Below are positions 1 to 5,319 of a stretch of DNA of 5,319 bases, one piece after another. The notes below the pieces were generated by a model that did not search any database, had not been told where the DNA came from, and was given only the letters and a program-made list of their open reading frames with translations. Origin of the DNA: Bacteroidota bacterium (lineage in GTDB: Bacteria; Bacteroidota; Ignavibacteria; Ignavibacteriales; Ignavibacteriaceae); contig JADFGB010000107.1 of assembly GCA_022567875.1 (NCBI GenBank), positions 1-5,319 of the forward strand. The letters are read 5' to 3'. Position 1 is the first letter of the stretch. Every line of letters begins with the position of its first letter. A program made the translations under genes and the position numbers.

Positions 1-220
1 TGGGTATTTGGGTAATACATTTGGTTTAACATGGCTTATTCCCATCGAACAATTATTATGGTTTACTTTTAAAGGTGTTGCATTTGTTCTTGTGCAAATG
101 TGGTTGCGCTGGACTTTACCAAGATTAAGAGTTGATCAACTTATGGCTGTTTGCTGGAAATATTTAATACCAATTGCATTTGTCAACCTATTAATAGTCG
201 GACTTATAACTTTGATATAA
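1..220 (+). CDS. nuoH: NADH:quinone oxidoreductase subunit H, 3' end only (5' truncated by window)
   Basis: This is the C-terminal part of the complex I membrane subunit that, with NuoB and NuoD, forms the quinone-binding chamber at the foot of the peripheral arm. The open frame enters from the left edge (first full codon at base 2) and ends at TAA 218-220, giving 72 residues. The recognisable motif is [14 protein letters not shown] followed by a WK pair, matching the family pattern R-A-T-L-P-R-x-R-Y-D-Q-L-M near the C-terminus of NuoH. It is flanked by two hydrophobic segments, one before the motif (around [15 protein letters not shown]) and one at the extreme C-terminus (around [17 protein letters not shown]), consistent with the last two membrane helices. 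A TTG at 8-10 lies in frame but is not a start, because the frame is open upstream and homologues are far longer. nuoI follows 13 bases later, as in standard nuo operons. The truncation is only the window edge. The call is firm because motif and context agree. Confidence 0.95.
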   Translation, partial: GYLGNTFGLTWLIPIEQLLWFTFKGVAFVLVQMWLRWTLPRLRVDQLMAVCWKYLIPIAFVNLLIVGLITLI

Positions 221-228
221 TGATATAA
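213..228 (+). repeat. Perfect 8-bp tandem repeat across the nuoH stop codon
   Basis: TGATATAA occurs twice back to back (213-220 and 221-228). The first copy contains the nuoH TAA stop, and the second puts a TGA directly after it, so the gene ends in tandem stops TAA-TGA. It looks like a small slippage duplication in AT-rich spacer DNA. No function is evident. Confidence 0.5.
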
Positions 229-233
229 ATTAA

Positions 234-800
234 ATGAAAGAATATTTCAATAACATATATTTTGCTCTTTTTACAATCTTTATTGGTATGAAGGTAACAT
301 TTAAACATTTATTTGTACCGGCAGTTACAATTCAATACCCCAATGTTAAACCACAATTGCCTTCAAGAGAAAGGAACAGGCTCTATGTTAATATGGATGA
401 TTGTATAGGTTGTGACCAATGTGCAAGAGCCTGTCCGGTTAATTGTATTGAAATTGAAACAGTAAAATCTATTCCTGGTGAAGATTTAGGACAAACAACC
501 AACGGAAAGAGAAAAGCTCTTTGGGTTACAAAATTTGATATTGATATAGCAAAATGCTGTTACTGCGAATTATGTGTTTTCCCCTGCCCTACTGATTGTA
601 TTTATATGACAGACGTTTATGAGTTTTCGGAATTTGAAAGAGATAATTTGATTTACGATTTTGTTCCCCTAACAGAAAATGAAAGAATAGAGAAAAAAGA
701 AAATCACGAAAAATTTATGGCTGAAAAAGCTGCAAAAAAAGAAGCTGAATTAAAAGCAAAAGAGAAAGAAAATAAAGATAATTCACAAGATAAGAAGTAA
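234..800 (+). CDS. nuoI: NADH:quinone oxidoreductase subunit I, 2x[4Fe-4S] ferredoxin-like
   Basis: NuoI carries clusters N6a and N6b, which relay electrons from the upper peripheral arm toward cluster N2 and quinone, on the cytoplasmic side where the arm meets the membrane. The 188-residue product has two Cx2Cx2CxxxCP motifs: C57, C60, C63, C67 and C108, C111, C114, C118. By ferredoxin rules, the last Cys of each motif completes the other cluster. Additional Cys lie at 71, 109 and 122. Residues 1-30 form a hydrophobic/amphipathic N-terminal stretch (YFALFTIFIGMKVTFKHLF) typical of the membrane-surface anchor. The conserved core ends near residue 146. Residues 147-188 are an added tail very rich in Lys and Glu. 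The ATG at 234 gives the usual NuoI N-terminus, although no Shine-Dalgarno sequence precedes it. nuoJ begins one base after the stop, pointing to coupled expression. No other 2x[4Fe-4S] protein fits both sequence and location as well. Confidence 0.98.
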   Translation: MKEYFNNIYFALFTIFIGMKVTFKHLFVPAVTIQYPNVKPQLPSRERNRLYVNMDDCIGCDQCARACPVNCIEIETVKSIPGEDLGQTTNGKRKALWVTKFDIDIAKCCYCELCVFPCPTDCIYMTDVYEFSEFERDNLIYDFVPLTENERIEKKENHEKFMAEKAAKKEAELKAKEKENKDNSQDKK

Positions 801-801
801 A

Positions 802-1290
802 ATGACTGTTTATGACATTATATTCTATTTATTTGCACTAATTTCGGTTGGTTCTGCATTCTTTGTGGTCACCTTAAGAAATATTGTATATTCAGCATTC
901 TTCTTGCTATTTACATTATTCGGTATTGCGGGACTTTTTGTACTTCTTAGTGCAGATTTTATTGCTGTTGTTCAACTTGTAGTTTATGTAGGTGCAATTC
1001 TTGTGCTCATCTTATTTGGTGTAATGTTAACTAGTAATATTACACAAGTTAAAATAAAGACAAGTAGCTTGCAAATAATTCCATCAGCAATTGCTGTTTT
1101 AATTTTAGCGTTTTCATTGATTAAAATTTTCTTAAATACAAACTGGAAGACAGTTCCACTTACGGTTCAATCATCTTCAGTGGAGGGTTTGGGTGTATTG
1201 TTACTGAACCAATATTCTGTTGTTTTTGAACTTATAGGAATATTATTGTTGATAGCTCTAATCGGAGCTGCATCAATGGCGCGGAGGTAA
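802..1290 (+). CDS. nuoJ: NADH:quinone oxidoreductase subunit J
   Basis: NuoJ (mitochondrial ND6 homologue) is a small membrane subunit next to NuoH and NuoK. Its third helix undergoes a structural switch linked to energy coupling in known complex I structures. The 162-residue product is hydrophobic, with about five predicted membrane segments: roughly residues 5-23, 29-49, 53-77, 92-111 and 138-157. The family signature is ADFIAVVQLVVYVGAILVL at 51-69, with D52, the conserved Tyr Y62 and G64 in the helix-3 region that forms the pi-bulge. The last helix contains FELIGILLLIALIGA, also characteristic, and the protein ends SMARR. Residues 112-137 form the loop before it. The start at 802 follows the nuoI stop by one base, with only a weak purine run (aagaag) upstream. 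The protein is slightly shorter than the E. coli one (184 residues, from memory), mainly because it lacks a C-terminal extension. No disruption is seen. Confidence 0.96.
   Translation: MTVYDIIFYLFALISVGSAFFVVTLRNIVYSAFFLLFTLFGIAGLFVLLSADFIAVVQLVVYVGAILVLILFGVMLTSNITQVKIKTSSLQIIPSAIAVLILAFSLIKIFLNTNWKTVPLTVQSSSVEGLGVLLLNQYSVVFELIGILLLIALIGAASMARR
1283..1287 (+). promoter_or_regulatory. GGAGG, possible but distant ribosome binding site for nuoK
   Basis: GGAGG inside the last two codons before the nuoJ stop is a perfect anti-Shine-Dalgarno match. Its spacing to the nuoK ATG at 1302 is 14 bases, longer than the usual 5-9. None of the other starts in the window has a comparable motif. The bases also encode the terminal Arg-Arg of NuoJ, so the match may be coincidental. 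Confidence 0.3.
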
Positions 1291-1301
1291 TAAATATTAT
1301 T

Positions 1302-1613
1302 ATGATACACATTGGCTTAAATCATTATTTAATAGTCAGTTCTCTCTTGTTCAGTTTAGGCATTTTTGCTGTAATTACAAGAAAAAACGCAATTATGGTG
1401 CTGATGGGTATTGAACTGATATTAAATTCAGCTAATATAAATTTTGTAGCTTTTGCAAGATATGGCAATTTCGGACTCACTGGTCAATTAACTGCTTTGT
1501 TTGTCATTATTTTAGCTGCTGCAGAAGCAGCAATTGCCATGGCAATTGTATTGAACATTTATAAAATGTTTACAAATATAAATGTAGATGAAATAGACAC
1601 TCTAAAAGATTAA
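1302..1613 (+). CDS. nuoK: NADH:quinone oxidoreductase subunit K
   Basis: NuoK (ND4L homologue) is a three-helix membrane subunit that lies between NuoJ and NuoN and carries two buried glutamates on the proton/energy-coupling path. The 103-residue product has helices at roughly 5-24, 29-50 and 60-86. E38 in LMGIELILNSANINFVAF corresponds to E. coli E36, and E75 in LAAAEAAIAMAI corresponds to E72. Both essential acidic residues are therefore present. The N-terminus (HYLIVSSLLFSLGIFAVITRKNAI) matches the family and supports the ATG at 1302. Residues 90-103 form a short acidic tail. The stop TAA at 1611-1613 shares its last A with the nuoL start. Length is typical for the family (about 100). The gene sits between nuoJ and nuoL as expected. 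I see no alternative assignment: MnhC/MrpC proteins are related but do not occur in this context. Confidence 0.97.
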   Translation: MIHIGLNHYLIVSSLLFSLGIFAVITRKNAIMVLMGIELILNSANINFVAFARYGNFGLTGQLTALFVIILAAAEAAIAMAIVLNIYKMFTNINVDEIDTLKD

Positions 1614-1615
1614 TG
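1611..1615 (+). promoter_or_regulatory. TAATG stop-start overlap, nuoK/nuoL
   Basis: The nuoK stop (TAA) and nuoL start (ATG) share one A. No Shine-Dalgarno-like sequence lies just upstream, so nuoL is probably translated by re-initiation of ribosomes finishing nuoK. This would couple production of two subunits of the same complex. The overlap is seen directly; the coupling is inferred. Confidence 0.7.
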
Positions 1616-3709
1616 CATATAACAGAATCTTTACTAGTTAAAATAGCTCTTGTAACTTTATTCCTACCCTTAATTGGGTTTATAGTAACCCTGCTATTTG
1701 GGAAACGTATTAAATGGCTTTATTGGTTTGAAAATTCTATTTTAATAATAATATTTTCTCTCTCCGCTGTTTTAGCCTATCTTAAATTGACAAATTTTAC
1801 TGATCAAACAATAATTTCAGAATTTCAGTGGATTAACTTGGGCAATGTTCCCTTCCTTAAAACAATTACAATTGAGTTGGGAATAATGTTAGATAATGTC
1901 ACTGTAATAATGGTACTTGCTGTTACAATTGTCAGCATGGTTGTTCATATTTTTTCCATTGGATACATGAAAGGTGACAAGAGATATAACAGGTACTTTT
2001 CATATTTAGGCTTATTTACTTTTTCAATGCTTGGTATTGTCCTTACGCATAACCTGCTGATGATGTATATCTTTTGGGAGTTAGTCGGTATTTCATCCTA
2101 TTTATTAATCGGTTTTTGGTACGAGAAAAAAACAGTATCAGACGCAGCAAAAAAAGCATTCTTGGTAAATAGAATTGGTGACATCGGAATGTTCTTGGGC
2201 ATTCTTATATTAGTAACAACATTTAACACATTTTCATTCGATAAAATATTTTACCAAATTTCACTCGGTAATTTACCATTTGGTACGGAATTCGGATTGA
2301 CTTTAGTAGGTGTTTTACTTTTCTGCGGGGCAATAGGAAAATCAGCACAATTTCCATTACACGTTTGGCTGCCCGATGCTATGGAAGGTCCAACGCCTGT
2401 CAGCGCTTTGATTCACGCAGCTACAATGGTTGCTGCCGGTGTTTATTTTTTAATTAGAATCTTCCCTATTTTATCAGGCGATGCTCTTCTAATAATAGCA
2501 ATTATAGGTGCTTTATCGGCATTTATTCCTGCTACAATTGCAGTCACACAAAATGATATTAAAAAAGTATTGGCATATTCAACAATAAGCCAATTAGGAT
2601 ATATGGTAATGGCTATCGGGGTCGGTGCATACACTTTTGCATTTTTCCATTTAATTACACACGCTTTTTTTAAAGCATGTTTATTCTTGGGTTCCGGTTC
2701 TGTTATTAACGCTATGCATCACGAACAAGATATGAGAAATATGGGTGGCTTGAGAAAGAAGATGCCGATAACTTATGTTACTTTTTTAATTGCTTCTTTG
2801 GCACTATCGGGAATTCCCTTAACCTCCGGCTTCCTAAGTAAAGATGGAATTCTAGTTGGTACATTTGCATTTGGTTCTTTAACAGGTAACTGGTGGTTTG
2901 CTGCAACAGGATTTTTAGTAGCATTCTTAACCGCTTTTTATATGTTCAGAGCAATTATTCTTACATTCCACGGTAAACCAAGAGATAAAAAGAAATATGA
3001 AAAAGTAAAAGAATCTTCATTTGTTATGGCAATGCCTTTAGTTGTATTATCAATTTTATCTTTATCCTTTTGGTATTCATTAAATCCATTTAATCCTGAA
3101 GAAAGTAAATTACTTTCTAACTGGGTAAAACCACCTGAAATTTCCGTACCTCAAAGTGCAAGATATGATTTTATGAAAACGGAAACCGAAAAAGTTAATG
3201 AAGTAAACTTAAAAGAAGAAATTATTTATTCATCTGCATATACTGAAGCTATTCATCATGCACATTATCCAACATTATTTACATCAGCAACTTTAGCTTT
3301 TTTGGGAATTCTATTTGCTTTTATCCTTTACCAATGGAAATTTATAGATCCTGATAAATTAGCCAATAAATTGAAACCTGTATACCTACTTTCATTTAAT
3401 AAATGGTATTTTGATGAAATTTATTATGCTACTTTTGTCGCAGGTACAATAGGTTTAAGTAGAGTAATAAATTTCTTTGATAATAAAATAGTTGACGGCA
3501 TTGTAAATGGCTCAGCATCTGTCACAAGATATTTATCAGCATTTACCGGAAAATTTGACAATATAGTTGTAGATGGTTTTGTAAATATGACTGCTTATCT
3601 AAGCGGTTTATTAGGATTGTTCTTTAGAAGATTTCAAACCGGAAAAGTACAATCTTATTTAATGTTTGTAATTTTTTCAATAATAATACTCTTATATATA
3701 TTTAAGTAA
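1613..3709 (+). CDS. nuoL: NADH:quinone oxidoreductase subunit L, antiporter-like proton pump
   Basis: NuoL (ND5 homologue) is the distal antiporter-like subunit and its C-terminal lateral helix lies along the other membrane subunits. Key residues are present: E156 in YIFWELVGISSYLLIGFW (E. coli E144), R187 and D190 in NRIGD, K243 in GKSAQFPLHVWLPDAMEGP (E. coli K229), H268 in SALIHAATMVAAGVY (H254), K317 in NDIKKVLAYSTISQLGYM, H346 and H350 in FFHLITHAFFKACLF, and K410-D411 in SGFLSKDG (K399-D400). The core is standard. At 698 residues it is longer than E. coli NuoL (613, from memory), and the surplus lies after K410. Residues about 490-553 form a polar loop containing an HHAHYP motif, and residues 622-673 contain a duplicated FDN..VDG.VN unit. 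QTGKVQSY (675-682) and a last hydrophobic helix (about 683-697) close the protein, as in the family. The start is fixed by the TAATG junction and a normal N-terminus. NuoL is preferred over MrpA because of operon context and C-terminal architecture. Confidence 0.98.
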   Translation: MHITESLLVKIALVTLFLPLIGFIVTLLFGKRIKWLYWFENSILIIIFSLSAVLAYLKLTNFTDQTIISEFQWINLGNVPFLKTITIELGIMLDNVTVIMVLAVTIVSMVVHIFSIGYMKGDKRYNRYFSYLGLFTFSMLGIVLTHNLLMMYIFWELVGISSYLLIGFWYEKKTVSDAAKKAFLVNRIGDIGMFLGILILVTTFNTFSFDKIFYQISLGNLPFGTEFGLTLVGVLLFCGAIGKSAQFPLHVWLPDAMEGPTPVSALIHAATMVAAGVYFLIRIFPILSGDALLIIAIIGALSAFIPATIAVTQNDIKKVLAYSTISQLGYMVMAIGVGAYTFAFFHLITHAFFKACLFLGSGSVINAMHHEQDMRNMGGLRKKMPITYVTFLIASLALSGIPLTSGFLSKDGILVGTFAFGSLTGNWWFAATGFLVAFLTAFYMFRAIILTFHGKPRDKKKYEKVKESSFVMAMPLVVLSILSLSFWYSLNPFNPEESKLLSNWVKPPEISVPQSARYDFMKTETEKVNEVNLKEEIIYSSAYTEAIHHAHYPTLFTSATLAFLGILFAFILYQWKFIDPDKLANKLKPVYLLSFNKWYFDEIYYATFVAGTIGLSRVINFFDNKIVDGIVNGSASVTRYLSAFTGKFDNIVVDGFVNMTAYLSGLLGLFFRRFQTGKVQSYLMFVIFSIIILLYIFK
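3476..3631 (+). repeat. Tandem 78-bp (26-codon) coding repeat in the NuoL C-terminus
   Basis: Two adjacent units, 3476-3553 (residues 622-647) and 3554-3631 (residues 648-673), begin FDNKIVDGIVNG and FDNIVVDGFVNM, with 8 of 12 residues identical at the same offset. The rest of each unit is weakly similar, and the codons have diverged (for example GAC GGC against GAT GGT), so the duplication is old rather than recent. The units lie where the long lateral amphipathic helix of NuoL is expected, before the last membrane helix. A looser FDEIYYATFV segment at 600-609 may be a more distant relative. Confidence 0.6.
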
Positions 3710-3740
3710 ATAAAAATTTATCAAAATAGAATTATAGATT
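3710..3740 (+). other. nuoL-nuoM intergenic spacer
   Basis: This is the longest non-coding stretch in the window, 31 bases and almost all A/T. It has no hairpin followed by a T run, no Shine-Dalgarno-like sequence before the nuoM ATG and no promoter pair I would defend. It reads as a simple spacer within one transcript. Confidence 0.6.
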
Positions 3741-5319
3741 ATGGAAAACTTCCCAATACTATCATTATTAATATTCCTTCCGATTATAGGAATGGTTTTA
3801 ATTCTTGCTCTGCCTAAAGACAAGGACAAAACAATTAAATGGCTGACTCTGGTTATTACAGGAATTCAGGTTATTCTGGCAGTAATTATTCTTTTCTTTT
3901 TTAATTTTTCACTTGGCGGTATAAACGATCCTTCTTCTTTCCAATTTGTTGAGAAATTAAGATGGATTGAAATATCAGGACTTGCATGGGTTGGGAAAAT
4001 AAAAATAGATTACTTTTTAGGCATTGACGGTATAAGTGTTGTTTTAATATTACTAACAACTATAGTAACATTTATAGCAACTTTAGCATCGTGGAATATT
4101 TCAAAATCTCTTAAAGGTTATTTTGCACTTTTCTTATTATTAGATACCGCAATGCTTGGCGTTTTTGTTTCTTTAGACTTTTTCCTTTTCTATGTTTTCT
4201 GGGAATTAATGCTTTTACCAATGTACTTTTTAATTGGTGTTTGGGGTGGTCCAAGAAGAGAATATGCTGCAATAAAATTTTTCTTATATACTTTACTTGG
4301 CAGTATTTTCATTTTATTGGTAATGATTGGTTTATACTTTAGCGCTACTGAAACACTTGTTGATGGTTCTAAAGTATTTACATTTAATTTATTAGCATTA
4401 ATGGATCCCGCTAATTATAACGCAACAGGCATTCTTTCGCCTCTTAATCCAAATAATTTAAGATTTATAGCATATATTGCTTTGTTTATAGGATTTGCAA
4501 TAAAGATACCGATGTTTCCATTCCACACCTGGCTGCCCGATGCACACGTGGAAGCACCAACAGCAATAAGTGTAATTCTTGCCGGCATTCTTTTGAAGAT
4601 GGGTACGTATGGAATTCTTAGAATAAGTTTCCCAATATTTCCTGAGATAACGCAACAACTTGCATGGTACATTGGTCTGTTTGGATTGATAAACATTATC
4701 TATGGAGCTTTGGCGGCAATGGCACAAAAAGATTTCAAAAGACTAATTGCCTATTCTTCTGTTTCTCATATGGGCTACGTATTGTTGGGTATGGCTTCTC
4801 TTTCAACTGCGGGAATAACAGGAGCTGTTCTGCAAATGTTTAATCACGGTATAATTACAGCAATGCTATTTATAATTGTTGGTATAATTTACGACAGAAC
4901 ACATACAAGAGAAATTGATGCCTTTGGCGGTTTGGCAAATCAAATGCCTGTTTACACGGGATTTGTTATGGTTGCTTTTTTTGCTGCTATAGGTTTACCG
5001 GGATTAAGTGGATTTATTTCAGAAGTATTAGTTTTTGTAGGTGCATTCGGTAATGACCTGCTTAGAGTACTTACAATTATAGCAACTCTCGGTATTTTAT
5101 TGGGGGCAGCTTATATGTTATGGGCTTTCCAAAGAATTTATCTCGGTACTGTAAAAGATAAATGGAAAGAACTAACGGATTTAACTTTCAGAGAATATTG
5201 TATGCTGATTCCTTTAACAATTATAATTATTGTACTTGGTGTATATCCTTCTGTTATTTTACAATTTATGACTACATCGGTAAACGCAATAGTTAAATTT
5301 ATGGCAAATGTAAACATTA
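3741..5319 (+). CDS. nuoM: NADH:quinone oxidoreductase subunit M, antiporter-like proton pump (3' end cut by window)
   Basis: NuoM (ND4 homologue) is an antiporter-like, proton-translocating membrane subunit that sits between NuoL and NuoN. The frame runs open from ATG 3741 to the window edge: 526 full codons plus one base, with no stop. Key residues are E155 in YVFWELMLLPMYFLIGVWGG (E. coli E144), K255 in GFAIKIPMFPFHTWLPDAHVEAP (K234), K286 in LAGILLKMGTYG (K265), H343 in AYSSVSHMGYVLLG, H369 in MFNHGIITAMLF (H348) and E428 in LPGLSGFISEVLVF (E407). Glu at this last position, where NuoL has Lys, separates M from L. About 14 membrane helices are expected. The stretch between E155 and K255 is about 10 residues longer than in E. 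coli, mainly a polar Asn/Pro-rich loop near 200-245. Since family members run about 500-540 residues, only a few codons are probably missing. The start is supported by MENFPILSLLIFLPIIG, a normal NuoM N-terminus. Confidence 0.98.
   Translation, partial: MENFPILSLLIFLPIIGMVLILALPKDKDKTIKWLTLVITGIQVILAVIILFFFNFSLGGINDPSSFQFVEKLRWIEISGLAWVGKIKIDYFLGIDGISVVLILLTTIVTFIATLASWNISKSLKGYFALFLLLDTAMLGVFVSLDFFLFYVFWELMLLPMYFLIGVWGGPRREYAAIKFFLYTLLGSIFILLVMIGLYFSATETLVDGSKVFTFNLLALMDPANYNATGILSPLNPNNLRFIAYIALFIGFAIKIPMFPFHTWLPDAHVEAPTAISVILAGILLKMGTYGILRISFPIFPEITQQLAWYIGLFGLINIIYGALAAMAQKDFKRLIAYSSVSHMGYVLLGMASLSTAGITGAVLQMFNHGIITAMLFIIVGIIYDRTHTREIDAFGGLANQMPVYTGFVMVAFFAAIGLPGLSGFISEVLVFVGAFGNDLLRVLTIIATLGILLGAAYMLWAFQRIYLGTVKDKWKELTDLTFREYCMLIPLTIIIIVLGVYPSVILQFMTTSVNAIVKFMANVNI

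Noticed and set aside
220..228. Mini-ORF ATG-ATA-TAA just after nuoH
   Set aside because: Two codons formed by chance from the TGATATAA repeat. It is out of frame with nuoI and has no ribosome-binding sequence.
1288..1302. Imperfect AT palindrome in the nuoJ-nuoK gap
   Set aside because: The TAATAAATATTATTA stretch is only nearly self-complementary, all A/T and very short. Such patterns are expected by chance in this base composition, and no operator family is recognisable.
2443..2634. Minus-strand open frame of 63 codons inside nuoL
   Set aside because: It lies wholly antisense to a highly conserved part of nuoL, has no recognisable motif and no start signal. It is a by-product of the opposite frame.
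1613..3709. nuoL and nuoM as Mrp-type Na+/H+ antiporter genes (mrpA/mrpD)
   Set aside because: The proteins are homologous to Mrp subunits, but adjacent nuoH, nuoI, nuoJ and nuoK and the NuoL C-terminal lateral-helix region with QTGKVQSY identify complex I.
3710..3740. Possible promoter or terminator between nuoL and nuoM
   Set aside because: The spacer is uniformly A/T, without a stable hairpin or a clear promoter pair such as the Bacteroidota TTTG / TAnnTTTG type. Operon continuity is the simpler reading.
4415..4727. Two overlapping minus-strand open frames (93 and 89 codons) opposite nuoM
   Set aside because: They overlap each other in different frames and lie opposite the conserved KIPMFPFHTWLPDAHVEAP and LLKMG regions of NuoM. 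Their products resemble no family I know.

Overview
The window holds six consecutive genes of a proton-pumping NADH:quinone oxidoreductase (respiratory complex I) operon. All lie on the + strand, in the order nuoH (3' end only), nuoI, nuoJ, nuoK, nuoL, nuoM (5' part, probably nearly complete). The order matches the membrane-arm end of the classical bacterial nuo operon, so the rest of nuoH and further nuo genes should lie to the left and nuoN to the right.

Organism: the DNA is strongly AT-rich, all five visible stop codons are TAA, and most starts lack a Shine-Dalgarno sequence. NuoI has the pattern CIGCDQCARACPVNC, later followed by an EDLGQT stretch, and this resembles the Bacteroidota/Ignavibacteriota/Chlorobiota group. 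That placement is inference from remembered family features and is moderate at best.

Layout: nuoH ends at 220. After 13 bases nuoI (234-800) encodes the two-[4Fe-4S] subunit that carries electrons to quinone. One base later nuoJ (802-1290) begins, then after 11 bases nuoK (1302-1613). nuoK and nuoL (1613-3709) share one base in a TAATG junction. A 31-base gap precedes nuoM (3741 to the window end). The window is almost entirely coding, with no gap above 31 bases. I see no RNA gene, mobile element, CRISPR array, convincing promoter or terminator.

How the genes work together: NuoI sits where the peripheral arm meets the membrane and passes electrons toward quinone, which binds at the NuoH interface. 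NuoH, NuoJ and NuoK form the proximal membrane arm that transmits the energy. NuoM and NuoL are antiporter-like proton pumps, with NuoL at the distal tip in complexes of known structure. The key charged residues are present in NuoK, NuoL and NuoM, and the reading frames are intact, so these subunits look functional.

This is a conserved housekeeping region, and I found no new system. The items most worth a second look are a duplicated 26-residue unit in the C-terminal lateral-helix region of an unusually long NuoL, and a Lys/Glu-rich C-terminal tail on NuoI.
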